NCBI GenBank assembly: GCA_032718865.1
Contig: JALUTQ010000009.1
Span: 347,773-411,772 of the forward strand
Reading direction: 5' to 3'
Length of the DNA: 64,000 bases
DNA from: Tilletia caries
Lineage: Eukaryota; Basidiomycota; Exobasidiomycetes; Tilletiales; Tilletiaceae
A program made the translations under genes and the position numbers. The notes beneath the pieces were generated by a model that searched no databases, was not told where the DNA came from, and saw nothing but the letters and a program-made list of their open reading frames with translations. Below, one piece after another: positions 1 to 10,501 of the stretch; position 1 is the first letter of the stretch, and each line of letters starts with the position of its first letter.

Positions 1-2020
1 CTGATTTTCAACTTCCTCAATCGCCTCGGAATCACAGCGTCTCAGCGTTATGCCTATCGAGCTGTGACGTCGATGTCGACACGTATGGTGGAACAAGCTG
101 CTTCCTCGGCTCGTAAGCACGATCGGATACCAATCTTTGTGCTGGACAACATCAACATATACGTTCGCCCCGCTGAGCAACGGATACAGCAGAGTCCTAC
201 CATGCATTCATTCACGATGCGTACAATGTTGGAGCTGGGACCTGAGTTCAAACCCGCAGACCTGACGATCGAAGACTGCGAAGCGCTCAGATTGGCGGAC
301 AAAACAGCACTCCAAGTGAAGGATCTCGAACCGGACGAGTCTTTTTCTACACGATGCAGCACTCATCCACATCAGTGAGGTCCTCTTTCGTCACATGAAG
401 CTCTCTCGCCGACGCCGAAAGCAGATCTTGTCCGAGGTCCACCGAATGCGTCGAAATCACGATATTGACGTTCTCACCACTACTCAGACTGAAATCCACC
501 CTCTCAAACTCGTACAGGAGGACGAAGGCAACTTGTCGGGAATGCAGCAAGTGCTGCATCAGACGATGAGAGATGTGGGATGGAATGTGGGCGACAAGGC
601 TCTTCCAGTGGTGGGAGACCTGCTTACGGTCAACAATATCCTCAGCGTTGTCGCGGTGTCCGAAGACGAGCCCGAACCCATCAATCAACTCAAGTTCCTG
701 GCTCCTTGGGCCGCGCCATGGCACATGCTGCTAGCATGGACCAGGCTGCTCTTTCGTCAGAACTATCTCACTGGCAAGGCAGGGTCAGATCTCTCGCTGG
801 ATCGAGTGCGAGAGATGCTGAATCGCGGAAAGACGGGATTGAACGAGAAGGAGCCTCAGTTCAACGAGGGTTGGGCCCTGCTACGACATACTTTCGAAGG
901 AAGACTTCTTGCGGCCATGAAGTGAGTAGCTTTGTCCTGTCGCTGCGTCTTTATCCGGTCAGCATGCTCATGAAGCTCTTCAATCTTCAGCACCGTTATG
1001 GGAGAGGAATGGAATATAGCAGAATGGACACCTCCGAAGCGCGACTTCTTTGCAGCCTGTCGCCGCCTGTATCGTGATCATATCTCTCCGGAAGCGGTGG
1101 TCACTGCTCAACAGAACAAGGACCAAGTGAAGGCGGCGGCAGGTCTGTTCTTGCGGGACTCTCTCATTGGGATAGAATACGAGGACGCAACGAAGAAAGG
1201 AGACATCGGTCGCATGGCGCAAACGGAGAGATACATGCTTCTCGGCTTCATCGCCATTGGACAACATAACTACAAGAACAATCTGCTCAGTCGCGCCCTT
1301 GCGGCCAAGGTCCTTCCATCCCGGGCCCTGCGAGTCTTGTACGGGGCGTCGTTGGTGAACAGGCATGGAAGAGCGGGAGATTGGGAGGCAGCGGATCATC
1401 TACAGGAGACGTTTGTGAAAGAGGTAAAGGTGAGCACATCGCACCGCGTCCTGAATCAGATGGCGCCAGGCGATGTGCAAGAACTGACTTCACTTGCACA
1501 TGAGCAGGCTACAGCGTGGACGCAGAGTGGTTCCGATCTTGGACAACGCCTGGAAGACCGAATCTCGGCACTGCCGCACGTCTCTCAAGCAACCAAGATC
1601 ACGGCGAGTGCCCAGCTTGGGCTTCAACTTCATATCCGTCAACGCACAGCGAAAGATGCGTCAAGAGACATCACCTTGATACAATCCACGTCAACAGGCA
1701 AACGGCTGTTCACTGTGACTCCGCATCGTGGTCTGGAGGGTGCTGTGCAAAGGAAGAAGGGTCGCAAAAAATATGGTAAAGCTGTTGCAGCCGCATGGAA
1801 AGACTTTCAAACACTTCACAGCAAGATTCATGTCGACGATATCATCTCACAAGGATGGTCCAAACTTCGCAACGGCAGCTTGCGCAAGTTCCAACGCTCA
1901 GGAGATGCACTTTTGATTCGGGAGGCAATGCTGAAGACAGTGGTGCGACAATCGGACGAGGAGGAAAGCAGCGAGTCCGGCGACGAAGGAGCAGGCGATG
2001 GTGTGGATGACGAGCAATAG
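1..2020 (+). pseudogene. DUF6589-family protein, copy A, partial and frameshifted
   Basis: The frame is open from base 1, so the gene begins outside the window. It resembles the basidiomycete DUF6589 family: a DNINIYV block (near 147-170), then a VVGDLLTV block (near 610-636), then a Trp/His-rich segment and an EGWALLRHTFEGR block. An intron at 922-990 joins in frame, and 1,430-1,507 looks like a second, optional intron of 78 nt without stops. The frame breaks once, at a T5 run (342-346); reading four Ts restores a protein aligned with copy B. The C-terminus is acidic (EEESSESGDEG). The function of the family is not established to my knowledge; its position inside an element with inverted repeats suggests a transposase (inference). 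Confidence 0.7.
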
Positions 2021-2116
2021 GACGAAGCGGATAGGGGACTGCGAGCGCGACTCGCTGCAGAGAGGAGCGATGGTGGACTTCTGAACGAGATGTAATCCGG
2101 GCAAAGAGGAGTGAAT

Positions 2117-4971
2117 TCATGCGATGTTCAGAGTGTTGACTGTTGCGTGCGGAAAACCAAACTCACCATCAAGCTTGATGTGTTTTCTTCTCACGCCAGT
2201 CACCACCTTTGGTGAGATCCTTTGCAAAGTCTTGAGCAGTGGACTGACGTGCCCAAGTAAAGCAAGCATCGGAGAGAGATTGCAAAAAAAGAAAGCGGGC
2301 AAGATGTCCGCTTCGGTACCCAGGAGCTGCCGAAGCGGCTCCACGTCGAATCGATGATAGGTTGCTCCTAGTTTCGCTATGCGCCCTGCCATCGCTACGA
2401 TGCGAACCACACTGAGATCAGAGAGAACGCTTTCGGGAGAGGGAAGAAACCCTCCATGCGTTCTTCGCTGCTGAAATAGTTGGTGCCGCCAGTCCAGGAG
2501 ATGCTGCCCAAGGCTGAGACGGAGAGGGGACAGAGCTGCATGTGGGCGTGGAAAACGATAGGCTCTAATTGAGCGGGAAGATTCGGCGGCTTCGGGTATT
2601 TCGCGTATGTCGAACACCCTCAATGGCGAGTCGGGCACGCAAACGTCGCAGCATGACGTGGCTGCACATTCGCGTCGCTCGCTCGATGGCTCGATCCAGA
2701 GACATGCTTGCATGCGGCTGTGAGACGGAGAGGAATCCGACATGAACGGTAATTGCGGTGAGACTGTGTTGTGCGGTGAAGCAAGAAAGAAGAAGGAAGA
2801 CTCGATCAGCTGAGAATGCATCCACTCGAAATCCATCCTCATCGACTCCATCACCACTGCTCGTCGACAGCAGCCACCCTGAACAAAACGCAATAGCGCG
2901 GGCTCGACTTTGGCTCGCCGAGCAGCTTTGGCCGAGGATGGTTCGTCTCCGCCAGTGCCTCTGGCGGCAGAATGGCTGGTATTAGCGTGTTGAGAAGCGG
3001 AGTTGGTGGTGGTGGTGAGGTTGTTCCGGATGTTGTTTGATTCAAAAGCCCACGACTCAGCCAACAAAACAGCGACCCCTGTTTTGCTCAGCTGCCGCAC
3101 GGCACGTCCCGCATGTTGAAAAAACTCGGTCAACGTTCGAGAGAGTCGAAACTGGATGATGAGATCCACATCGGCCACATCGAGTCCCATGAATCCGAAG
3201 ACCGCTCGTTTTGTAGAAGCGCTGCAGCACGTCGGTTTTCAGCGCATTGGTGCCCAGAGACGTGAACGAGCAGACGGTGGAGGCTAGGCAGGGATCCAGA
3301 AAACCCTTAATGGCCTCTGCTGCCTTGTATGCCTCGTTCTTGGTCCGGACATAGATGATTGTCTTGGGTATGTGTTCGGGCTGTTTTTGCAAGGGGGGGA
3401 GAAGAAGGAAGCGAGATCACGAAACGAGGTATTGCTGTAGGACATGGCGCGCACCTCGAGCCTGATGTTGGGACGATCTGTTCCTGCATCACAGGCAAAG
3501 AAGCTTTGTCTGCCAAAGTCCAATACTCTCCAGGCGGTCTTGAGGGTGCTGGAAGGAAGCGTGGCGGTACAGGCAAGCACAGGAACACGGGCTCCAACGA
3601 GGTGCCGGAGCACACGGATCTTGCCAAAGTCGGGTCGAAAGGCTTCTTTTGTGCGGAGACTTTCTTGCGTGCCCCATTCGTCGACGACGTGGGCTTCGTC
3701 AATGAAAAATTCCGCCAACCTTGGCCCGAAAGCTCTTCTGCGAGAGGGCGTGAGACACGGGAGAGTTGGAAATCAGAGTCTCTGGAGAGGCAAAGATCAG
3801 ATTGAACGCGCCACGCTTCAATTCTGCCAGCAGTTGCGCGCGACGGCTCTGCCTCCGTTCTTCTTCCGTAAGGCTGCTGCTCGTCGCACTGCAGGCAAAG
3901 ATGAAGAGAGTCCTGATTAGCACAAAGTCACAAGTCACAACAGATCAAGATGTACATGTACTCTTCCGAGTGTCGACAGCGACTCATTCATTGACCATTC
4001 TGTTCCTGTCTCCAACCCAAGTTCCCAACCGTCTCTGAATCCTGCTCTGCGACCTGCGTCGAGAATCGGGGTTCCGCACCCTGAACCTAGAGCGCATTCA
4101 ATTCCACCCATCCCAATGAACAGATCTCTGAGCCGGAAGTCCAGGTGTCAAAGACTCGGCGGCCAGGCTCCGTTGTACCCATTAAGCCCACAACACGCAC
4201 ACTCTGACCTCTGTACGCAAGACTGAGAACGTACCTTTGACTCTGGAGATCAGGTATAACCTCTCTTCTTCCGCTCAGGGTCTCTGCGTCCAGATTGATG
4301 GCCTTGATCGTTGTACCCTTGAACTTCGACGCCTGTGTGAATCACGATGGAGATATGGACAATGAAGACCCAATAAGGAATATCACAAGTCACAACACGG
4401 TCAGAATTTGGAACTCAGAGATATGGAAACAACAGAATAATGGGCCAGTGTACATGAAAGTGGGACTCACTTGTTCCTCCTGAAGAGATTGCAGCGGAGA
4501 AACGACTATGAAGGTCATGTCAGGGCGAAGCCGGGCGGCAAGCTCCATCAACATTGACTTTCCAGACCCTGTCGCAGACATGACTATGCCATCGTGCCCA
4601 AGAAGCATTCGACGCACAGGTTCAACTTGAAAGTGAGCAAGTTGAAAAGCTGCGTCATTTCGTGCCGCCCGAATCACCGCCTGGGCTCGACGCATGAACT
4701 CCTTCTGGGACTCGACCGAGTGTTCTCCGTCCTGTTCGTGGTCTGATTCGTCCTCCCAATCCTCCTCCTTGTCCATCTCTCCATCTCTGTCGTCTGTGCG
4801 GCTGCGCCTGGGCCTGCAACGACGCGCCGCATCAGTTGACTGCTCCGATGTTGAGGGCTGTTGCGGCTCTGCAGGACTGGAATCTCGAGCTGCTTTGCGC
4901 TTTGACGAACGCTGAGACCGAGTTTGAGGACGTACGTTGTTGCTGACATTAGCGAGCGGCGTGCGAGGCAT
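2117..4971 (-). pseudogene. RecQ-like SF2 helicase, copy A, multiply frameshifted
   Basis: Exon 1 (from 4,971) has a basic and acidic N-terminal tail, then Walker A (SATGSGKS) and motif Ia (IVVSPLQSL). A donor follows EEQ near 4,472. A small exon near 4,345-4,245 and a larger one from about 3,900 continue the helicase core. The large exon carries FASPETL, IDEAHVVDEWG (motif II) and CTATLPSSTLK (motif III), then PKTIIYVRTK and the Q-HAGRAVRQ block (motif VI). The frame breaks at runs of T5, G7, T5 and A4-type sequence on the + strand between about 3,690 and 3,200. Each break is explained by one extra base. The gene is convergent with the DUF6589 gene. Related fungal proteins include telomere-linked RecQ helicases, but the element context fits a transposon accessory helicase better. 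Confidence 0.75.
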
Positions 4972-5396
4972 ATTGGTAACTTGGTACTGTCATGGTATGA
5001 TGGTTCTGGCTCACTGGCAACTGGCAAGGTTCAAACAATGCGTGACAAACGGCAGACGCGTATCAATCTCAAGAACAGATGCGTTTATTGCGCAGTGGTG
5101 CTGAATCCAATCAGAGTGGTTGTGAGTCGTGACGCGTGACTCGTGAGTCGTGACAGAATCTCAGCGGCTCAGTGCTCAATCTTGAAAAAACGAAGTTGCA
5201 AGTCACCCTCCCACACGGTCCCAACGATAGCTAGGATTCTCAAACTCCGCAAGAAGATACTGATACACGCGATCTCAAAATATTGTTACAGAGTCAAGAG
5301 ATCTTCATAAGCTGCATCTCGAGCTGGGAGCTGTGGAAAGGAGGGCATTTGGCCGTTTTGGTCAGCCAGCTCTGCCAGTTTTTGGAAACTCGTCGC

Positions 5397-5424
5397 GTGA
5401 CCCCCCCGACAAGCGGGGGGTCAC
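5397..5424. repeat. Terminal hairpin of element A
   Basis: A near-perfect inverted repeat: GTGAC plus a C-run, a loop GACAAGC, then a G-run plus GTCAC. It is followed at 5,421-5,433 by a second short palindrome (TCACG...CGTGA). The same order, hairpin then short palindrome then element end, occurs at both ends of element B, although the bases differ. It may be a transposase recognition structure. Nothing here suggests a transcription terminator of a host gene. Confidence 0.6.
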
Positions 5425-5436
5425 GGGTCGTGATTA

Positions 5437-5930
5437 GGACTGGGGAAGCGAAGCTGGAGTGGAGGATTTTTCACTGGACGCCAGTCGGCAGTCGGAGTTC
5501 GAACAAATAGAACGTCATCGTCGCATGTTCCCGGCGATTCCGGGCTCTGGCCCTCTATCATCTGGGCTCTGGATCGCGCTGCGCGCACGTCTTGCCTGCA
5601 GCCTGCAATCTGCATGCTGGCTGCGTTCGAACTTCTCACAGAGAGAGGGAAGGTGGGAGTGGAGTCTGGCCCTGGTCTTGGTCTTGGTCTGCTTCTTGTG
5701 GTAAATCCGGAGTCTCAGGCAGAGAGAAAATGGTGAAACAGATTGATTGACGTGTGAGTCGGTGAGATGCTGAGAGAAGTTGGCGTTCCAGTGGCCTATA
5801 TAAGCCCGCCCATTCCCTCACACCCGCTCACCCGTGCCGCCCTTCCCTCCCACCACATCAGCATATATTCTGCATCCACACATACCCAGCTTCACACGCA
5901 ACCCACCAACACATCACCAGTAACCCAACA
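5437..5930 (+). promoter_or_regulatory. Promoter and leader of the coiled-coil protein gene
   Basis: This stretch between element A and the next gene contains no open gene. A clear TATA element, TATATAAG, lies at 5,797-5,804. It is followed by a CT- and CA-rich leader of about 125 nt running to the ATG at 5,931. CT-rich leaders of this kind are typical of strongly expressed fungal genes, so the downstream gene may be highly expressed (inference). Confidence 0.6.
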
Positions 5931-6779
5931 ATGTCAGACAGCATCGCAGCCTCCAACGGACAGCCCACCGTCCACGTCGACGTCAAGATCGCACACCCTG
6001 ACGGATCCGTGACCTCGCCCGCGACCACTACCGACGCGCCCGCCTACGACAACAGCTCAGCAGTCGCTGTCCCCGCTGAGAAGAGCGCAGCACTCAACGC
6101 ATCCCCCGCCGCAGCTGCCACTTCCACTGACGCGCCCGTCGCCGCTGAGTCCTCTACCGCCGCCGCCAAGGCCGTCGAGGCTGGCGAGGCCCCGGCTGCT
6201 GCCACCTCTACCGACGCACCCGCCGCCGCCGAACCCGCCGCCGGTAGCTCAGCCATTGTCGCTCCCATCGACACCACCGACACCGCCCCCGCTGCTGGTC
6301 CCGGCTCGGCTGCTCCCACCACCGCACCCACCACTGGCTCGACCATTGTCACCCCTGCCCTCCCACCCAAGGAGCTCAAGAAGCTCGACAAGATCCAGCG
6401 TACCGAGGCCAAGAACCAGGAGTCCGAGCTGAAGAAGGCCATCAAGGACGCCGCCTCTTCCGAGAAGCTCTTCCGCAAGGCCCGCAAGGCCGAGGTCCAG
6501 TCCCAGAAGCGCCACGCCAAGGCACGCGACGCTGAGCACAAGACCGCCAAGGCACTCAACAAGGCCAACGAGGCACACCAGAAGTCGGTCAAGACGCTCG
6601 AGAAGGCGCTCGAGGAGCTCAACATTAAGAAGAAGCACACCGAGACCACCAACGAGAGCTACGAGAAGACCAAGCTACGGATCGACGAGAACCGCGAGCT
6701 CAAGGCGAAGGGCGACCAGGAGCGTGCTGTTCGTGCCGCCGCGATGCACGGTACTCCCCAGCCTTCCACCGTCGCATGA
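5931..6779 (+). CDS. Ala-rich, charged coiled-coil protein (Ncp1-like?)
   Basis: A single-exon gene of 282 codons. Residues 1 to about 145 are low-complexity Ala/Pro/Thr/Ser with repeated STDAPAA-type units. Residues about 145-265 form a long, highly charged alpha-helical coiled coil rich in Lys, Glu and Ala. There is no signal peptide or membrane segment. Small proteins of this architecture in basidiomycetes are sometimes annotated as DNA-binding protein Ncp1; I recognise the style but not a diagnostic motif. Codon use is strongly biased to C-ending codons, and with the TATA box at 5,797 this suggests high expression. The start is the first ATG after the CT-rich leader. The function is not known. 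Confidence 0.85.
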   Translation: MSDSIAASNGQPTVHVDVKIAHPDGSVTSPATTTDAPAYDNSSAVAVPAEKSAALNASPAAAATSTDAPVAAESSTAAAKAVEAGEAPAAATSTDAPAAAEPAAGSSAIVAPIDTTDTAPAAGPGSAAPTTAPTTGSTIVTPALPPKELKKLDKIQRTEAKNQESELKKAIKDAASSEKLFRKARKAEVQSQKRHAKARDAEHKTAKALNKANEAHQKSVKTLEKALEELNIKKKHTETTNESYEKTKLRIDENRELKAKGDQERAVRAAAMHGTPQPSTVA

Positions 6780-7447
6780 AGAGCGTCTATCTTTCCTCTC
6801 TCAACGCGAAAACCCGCTGTCTCCTGCCTTCGTCTTCCTCCAACCACTCGAGGAGGGTAGTCCCTTTTGATACCCAAACACCTCCTCTTCGGTAAATCAA
6901 CACCCACATACCATTTATACTCCCAAGCGACGCGGAACCTGCCCAAACCCAACTCGGAAATTTTGCGCACCCCCACCCTTTTTTCTCTCTCACCCTCCTC
7001 GCCCTCACTTCGCTTCCACTTCTTTCTACAACTTTGCCCACCTCGACCCGCAACCCCCACAAAAACCGATATACCCCATTCCGGTCTTTTTTTCCTCGCT
7101 CCTTTTCTGTTCGCTTGACTGTTTGTTTGTGCAGCGCGTAGCATTTATACCAAGCTCACACTCTCCCGCACATGGAATGATGGAATGGAGTCCTTGTTTC
7201 AAAGTCTTCCCAGTTCCCACGTTCCAGTCTGGTCATCCCAATATCCCAAGGTCTAGACGGTAAAACAGGGTTCAGTTGTCAAAGGACAGGTAGGACAGAG
7301 ACTAGAACAGAATGCGTAGCAAGAGTGATGGGTTGTGTTGTAAGAGAGGTCGCCGATGACAGATCCGTGGAGACTTAGAGTACACTGGAAGCCCAGGAGA
7401 AGGACGAGAAGATGGAGACAAGGAGGACAGCACCGACCAGCATCGCC
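6780..7447. other. Intergenic 3' flanks, no gene seen
   Basis: This region lies between the convergent coiled-coil gene and urate oxidase gene. It holds pyrimidine-rich sequence and T-runs, consistent with 3' untranslated regions. No open frame with family resemblance and no RNA gene was recognised. Confidence 0.6.
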
Positions 7448-8587
7448 CTAAGGCGTCCCCTTCCCAGCAGCAGCCCTGACAACCTTGGCCTTGATCAACC
7501 CACTCGGATTCGCCTGGGGCAAGAACACCTCCGCCTCGCTCTCCCCCAAATTGCCCAGCCCCACAAAGCCCAAATCAACAGGCACATAGTGCTTATTCGG
7601 CAGCGTGTACTCCACACTGCTCACACTCGTGCACCCTTCGTCCGAGTCTTCCAGCGTGGCTTGGGCCATCTTGAAGAGCGTCGCTTGGACGGAGGCGGAG
7701 GCGTCGGTTGCGAAGAGGCGGAGGGTGTGTGCGAGGATGCGGGCGTGGAGCGCGTTGAAGTCGAGCGGGGAAGGGGAGGAGGAGGGGACAGCAGATTTTG
7801 TCCCGGAAGGGGGGTAGCTGAAGGGCGAGGGCTGGATGAAGGAGGACAGGGGCCCGGGCAGATCAATCGTGTCTAGAAGCGCGTCCAGAGCAGGATAAAG
7901 CACGTCAGACACCAAAGAACAATTCATATGCAGAAAGAAAGGCAGAGCGCGCCGCGCGCATTCGAACTCACATGTGCACTCGATTGCCGTCGAGAAGACG
8001 CGGTCCTGGACCGGCTTGAGCGTCGTCAGTTCGTCGACGTGATAGCCGTGGAAAGCCGAGCCGGAACTCTTGAGCACGAGCAGGTTCTTGACTCCACCCT
8101 GGAGCGTATCCAGCACGAACTCCCCGGCTCCTGCGGTGTCCGTTGCTGACCGGTGCATGACGACCTTGGCGGTCCGGACCGAGTCCCCATCGCGCACAAA
8201 GCTATGCTTATGCGGTCCGCCCGCCTCCGCTCCCAGATCAATCCTGGACCACCTCAACGAATCCACATCGACCTCCACGCCATCCACATGCGCATACCTC
8301 CTCAAGAAGTGATCAGCGACATGCAACGCGAACCGCTCCGGAACGAGCACGACGTTCGCGCCGTCCAAGCTCTTCGCAAGGACGTTGACCGTGTTCTTGA
8401 TGGTGTCCGTGGGGACGATGAGGGTGTTGTCTGCTTGGGTGTAGGAAGTCGCGAGGGAAGAGCCGGTGAGGAGACAGCGGACTGTGTATTCGGCGACTTG
8501 TTGGGAGGAAGGGTCGGTTGGGTCGCGTACGACGCGGAGGAAGCGGACGAGGTCTTTGCCGTATTGGTAGGAGGCGAGTTGGGCCAT
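7448..8587 (-). CDS. Urate oxidase (uricase)
   Basis: Converts urate to 5-hydroxyisourate in purine breakdown, normally in peroxisomes. Recognised from several family blocks: the N-terminal YGKDLVRFLRVVRD strand, PTDTIKNTVNVLAK (with the catalytic Thr region), LKSSGSAFHGYHVDELTTL, and DRVFSTAIECT. An intron of 99 nt (7,873-7,971) has GTGAG...CTAG ends. Being a multiple of three without stops, it leaves the frame open if retained; splicing gives about 346 residues and the expected ECT-Y-TIDLPG joint. The C-terminus ends GKGTP and lacks the usual SKL-type peroxisomal signal. A TATA-like element (reverse of TATTTATA, 8,738-8,745) lies about 150 bp upstream. Identity is secure; localisation is uncertain. 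Confidence 0.95.
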   Translation of the reverse strand: MAQLASYQYGKDLVRFLRVVRDPTDPSSQQVAEYTVRCLLTGSSLATSYTQADNTLIVPTDTIKNTVNVLAKSLDGANVVLVPERFALHVADHFLRRYAHVDGVEVDVDSLRWSRIDLGAEAGGPHKHSFVRDGDSVRTAKVVMHRSATDTAGAGEFVLDTLQGGVKNLLVLKSSGSAFHGYHVDELTTLKPVQDRVFSTAIECTCEFECARRALPFFLHMNCSLVSDVLYPALDALLDTIDLPGPLSSFIQPSPFSYPPSGTKSAVPSSSPSPLDFNALHARILAHTLRLFATDASASVQATLFKMAQATLEDSDEGCTSVSSVEYTLPNKHYVPVDLGFVGLGNLGESEAEVFLPQANPSGLIKAKVVRAAAGKGTP

Positions 8588-8737
8588 TGTTTCTTTTGTA
8601 CGATGAGGGGAGGGGGGAAGGGGGATTGAGGGGATTGAGGGGATTGGGAGGGCAGGTAAGTGAGGGAGAGGGAGAAGAAGGGTAAGGTACGGTATGAAGA
8701 GGGAGAAGGAGAGGTCAGCAATCTGATTTCATGGTCC

Positions 8738-8745
8738 TATTTATA
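8738..8745 (-). promoter_or_regulatory. TATA-like element of the urate oxidase gene
   Basis: The - strand reads TATAAATA about 150 bp upstream of the uricase ATG, in a suitable position for a core promoter. This is a motif match only. Confidence 0.4.
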
Positions 8746-9700
8746 CCCCAATCGCGTTGGGAAAGCGCATCGCTACGAGACACGAGTACGAGTACGTTGC
8801 ACGGTGCTACAGCAGAGCCGCGAGGCAGAGTCGGGCGGGGCCGAAGCAAGGCAGGCAGGTCGGGCCGTCTCTGCCTCGTCTCGTTTCCGTAGTTCTCATG
8901 TTTCCTAATTTTTGTGAACACCACAAACACGGAGCCCTTCGCTCGCTCACTCTCGTTGGCCGACTACACACTCTTTCTCCGCTTCCACTACTACTCCTCG
9001 TACTTTTTCTGCTGGAAAGGAATCGAAGTCCCCCCCACCGTTGTTGTGTTCCCGTTTGGGTCTTCGAGCTTCGAGGCTTCTGCCGGACGGATGGGGACCT
9101 GGTGTGGTCGGAAGGTCATACGACCTGCACCGCTGCACCCATCTCTTCTGGTTTTGCCTTTTTGCTCACCCTCATGACCTCCTGTAGCCTTCGCACTGAC
9201 TTCTTGAGCTTGATGCGGTACTGTATAAAGAGTGCCGCCAGTACGTCCTGTTCCTCCCTTCCCTGTCCTGCCCAGTTAGAAGTACAGGATCTGACGAGTC
9301 TGATTTCCAAACAGTGCGCGTCGGCGGACGGCGGATGAGCATCCCTCATCGTCGGTCCAGAGCCAGGTGAGTGAGCTTTCTTCGCGACATTTATACCAAG
9401 ATCGAACCCCCATCCGAACGTCAAGCCGTGCGTTCTCTCCCCCTTCTGCAGCGACACGTCCACCTCCCCCTCCACCTCGCCGGAGAGCGCCCGCGATCTC
9501 GCGATGCCTCACCCCAAACCGGACGACGTTGACGACTATCCACGTCCTCGCGCTGCGGCGCCTCGTGCCGCATCTCCGCCTCCCGCTCCTGGTACGGAGG
9601 CCACGATGGAAAACGGTGCCGACATGGCGGCCGGAGGCCCGGACAAGACGAACGAGGGTCCGCAAAAGGAGAAGGAAAATCGGCGTCAGCGTCGGGAGCG

Positions 9701-9706
9701 TGAGCA
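9701..9706. repeat. Left target-site duplication of the MITE (TGAGCA)
   Basis: TGAGCA occurs directly before the element and again directly after it at 10,496-10,501. The host reading frame is restored exactly when one copy and the element are removed. Confidence 0.7.
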
Positions 9707-10495
9707 ATAAGGTTGTCCCCGGAGTAACGCGGAGGTCTCCGCCTCCGCACTTCCAAATTCCGCCGGAATTTTGACTTTCTGAGGCGAGCTCCGCCTCCGT
9801 AGACTAAGACAGAGCGGAAAAAACCAGCTCCGCGTTCCGACGGAATTATACAAAAGTTGAAATCCCAGCTCCGCGCTCCGCGTTTTTTCTGTGCGTTTTC
9901 ATAATGCTCCTCCGTGCTCCGTGTATGCGGAGCTCGGAATTCCGCGGAATTCCGTCGGAGCGCGGTGGTGGTATAAGTTGCTCTCAGAATGACTTTAATA
10001 CACTCAGAGCTATACATTAACCATCCGACATTGTTGCGGTATTGACTCCAGTGCCATCCTGAAGCTCTCAACGGATGATGACGCCTGTTTTATCCCCTGC
10101 GCGTATCTCGAAGATGCCTATTTTCTCGGAATCCCGCACATTTCTGCGGAACTTTTGCGGAATTCCGGCGGAGCGCACTCAAAATGTGGTCACGTGACCC
10201 TTCTTTTCGACTATCACGTGACCTCACAGCTCCGTCGGAACTCCGCGGAAATTCCGCCGGAATTTTCACACAATTTTGACGACTCCGCACTCCGCACTTT
10301 TGGCTAGTAGGCCCAGGATTGGGCTCCGCCTCCGCACAAATTCCGGCGGAGTCCTCCAGGCGGACTCCGTGCTTTTTTAAGGTCAAAAATTTGTCAAAAG
10401 TGAGCTCCGCGCTCCGCCTCCGGCGGAGCCCTCCGTCGGAGGAGTGCGGAGTCCGCAAAACCCCAGCTCCGCGTCAACTCCGGGGACAACCTTAC
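9707..10495. mobile_element. MITE-like non-autonomous DNA element, about 790 bp
   Basis: Both ends carry the inverted repeat TAAGGTTGTCCCCGGAGT (18 bp, identical), at 9,708-9,725 and as the reverse complement at 10,477-10,494. A similar ACGCGGAG motif continues inside each end. The direct repeat TGAGCA flanks it (9,701-9,706 and 10,496-10,501). There is no coding capacity. The interior is packed with CTCCGC/GCGGAG and TTCCGCCGGAA palindromic motifs. The TIR style and a 6-8 bp target duplication would suit a hAT-type parent, but no transposase is visible, so the superfamily is a guess. Confidence 0.85.
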
Positions 10496-10501
10496 TGAGC
10501 A
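10496..10501. repeat. Right target-site duplication of the MITE (TGAGCA)
   Basis: This is the partner of 9,701-9,706. The flanking bases (G/A on the left, C/T on the right) do not match, so the exact duplication is six bases, or eight with two terminal mismatches. Confidence 0.7.

Larger units (their letters stand above)
1..5436 (+). mobile_element. DUF6589-RecQ transposon, copy A (left end outside window)
   Basis: This is the visible part of a two-gene element: a DUF6589 gene on the + strand (1-2,020) and a RecQ-like helicase gene on the - strand (4,971-2,117), whose stops are about 100 bp apart. The layout matches element B at 16,126-23,799. The right end is placed at about 5,436 by analogy: a strong hairpin (5,397-5,424) is followed by a short inverted motif TCACG-CGTGA, as at the ends of element B. 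The distance from helicase start to end is about 465 bp here and 517 bp in B. The left terminus and its target duplication lie before position 1, so the boundary cannot be proven. The two copies are clearly diverged in sequence, so they are separate insertions rather than a recent segmental duplication. Confidence 0.65.

Noticed and set aside
6044..6652. Long - strand open frame opposite the coiled-coil gene
   Set aside because: It is the antisense shadow of Ala/Lys-rich codons with strong third-position bias.
9116..9475. Basic helical open frame on the - strand
   Set aside because: It overlaps the + strand exons with good splice sites and rejoined frame, has no family resemblance and no exon structure of its own.
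9708..10494. A TA target duplication (mariner-type) for the MITE
   Set aside because: With TA as the duplication, the rejoined host frame reads into a TGA stop at once, whereas TGAGCA restores 52 codons. TGAGCA was preferred.
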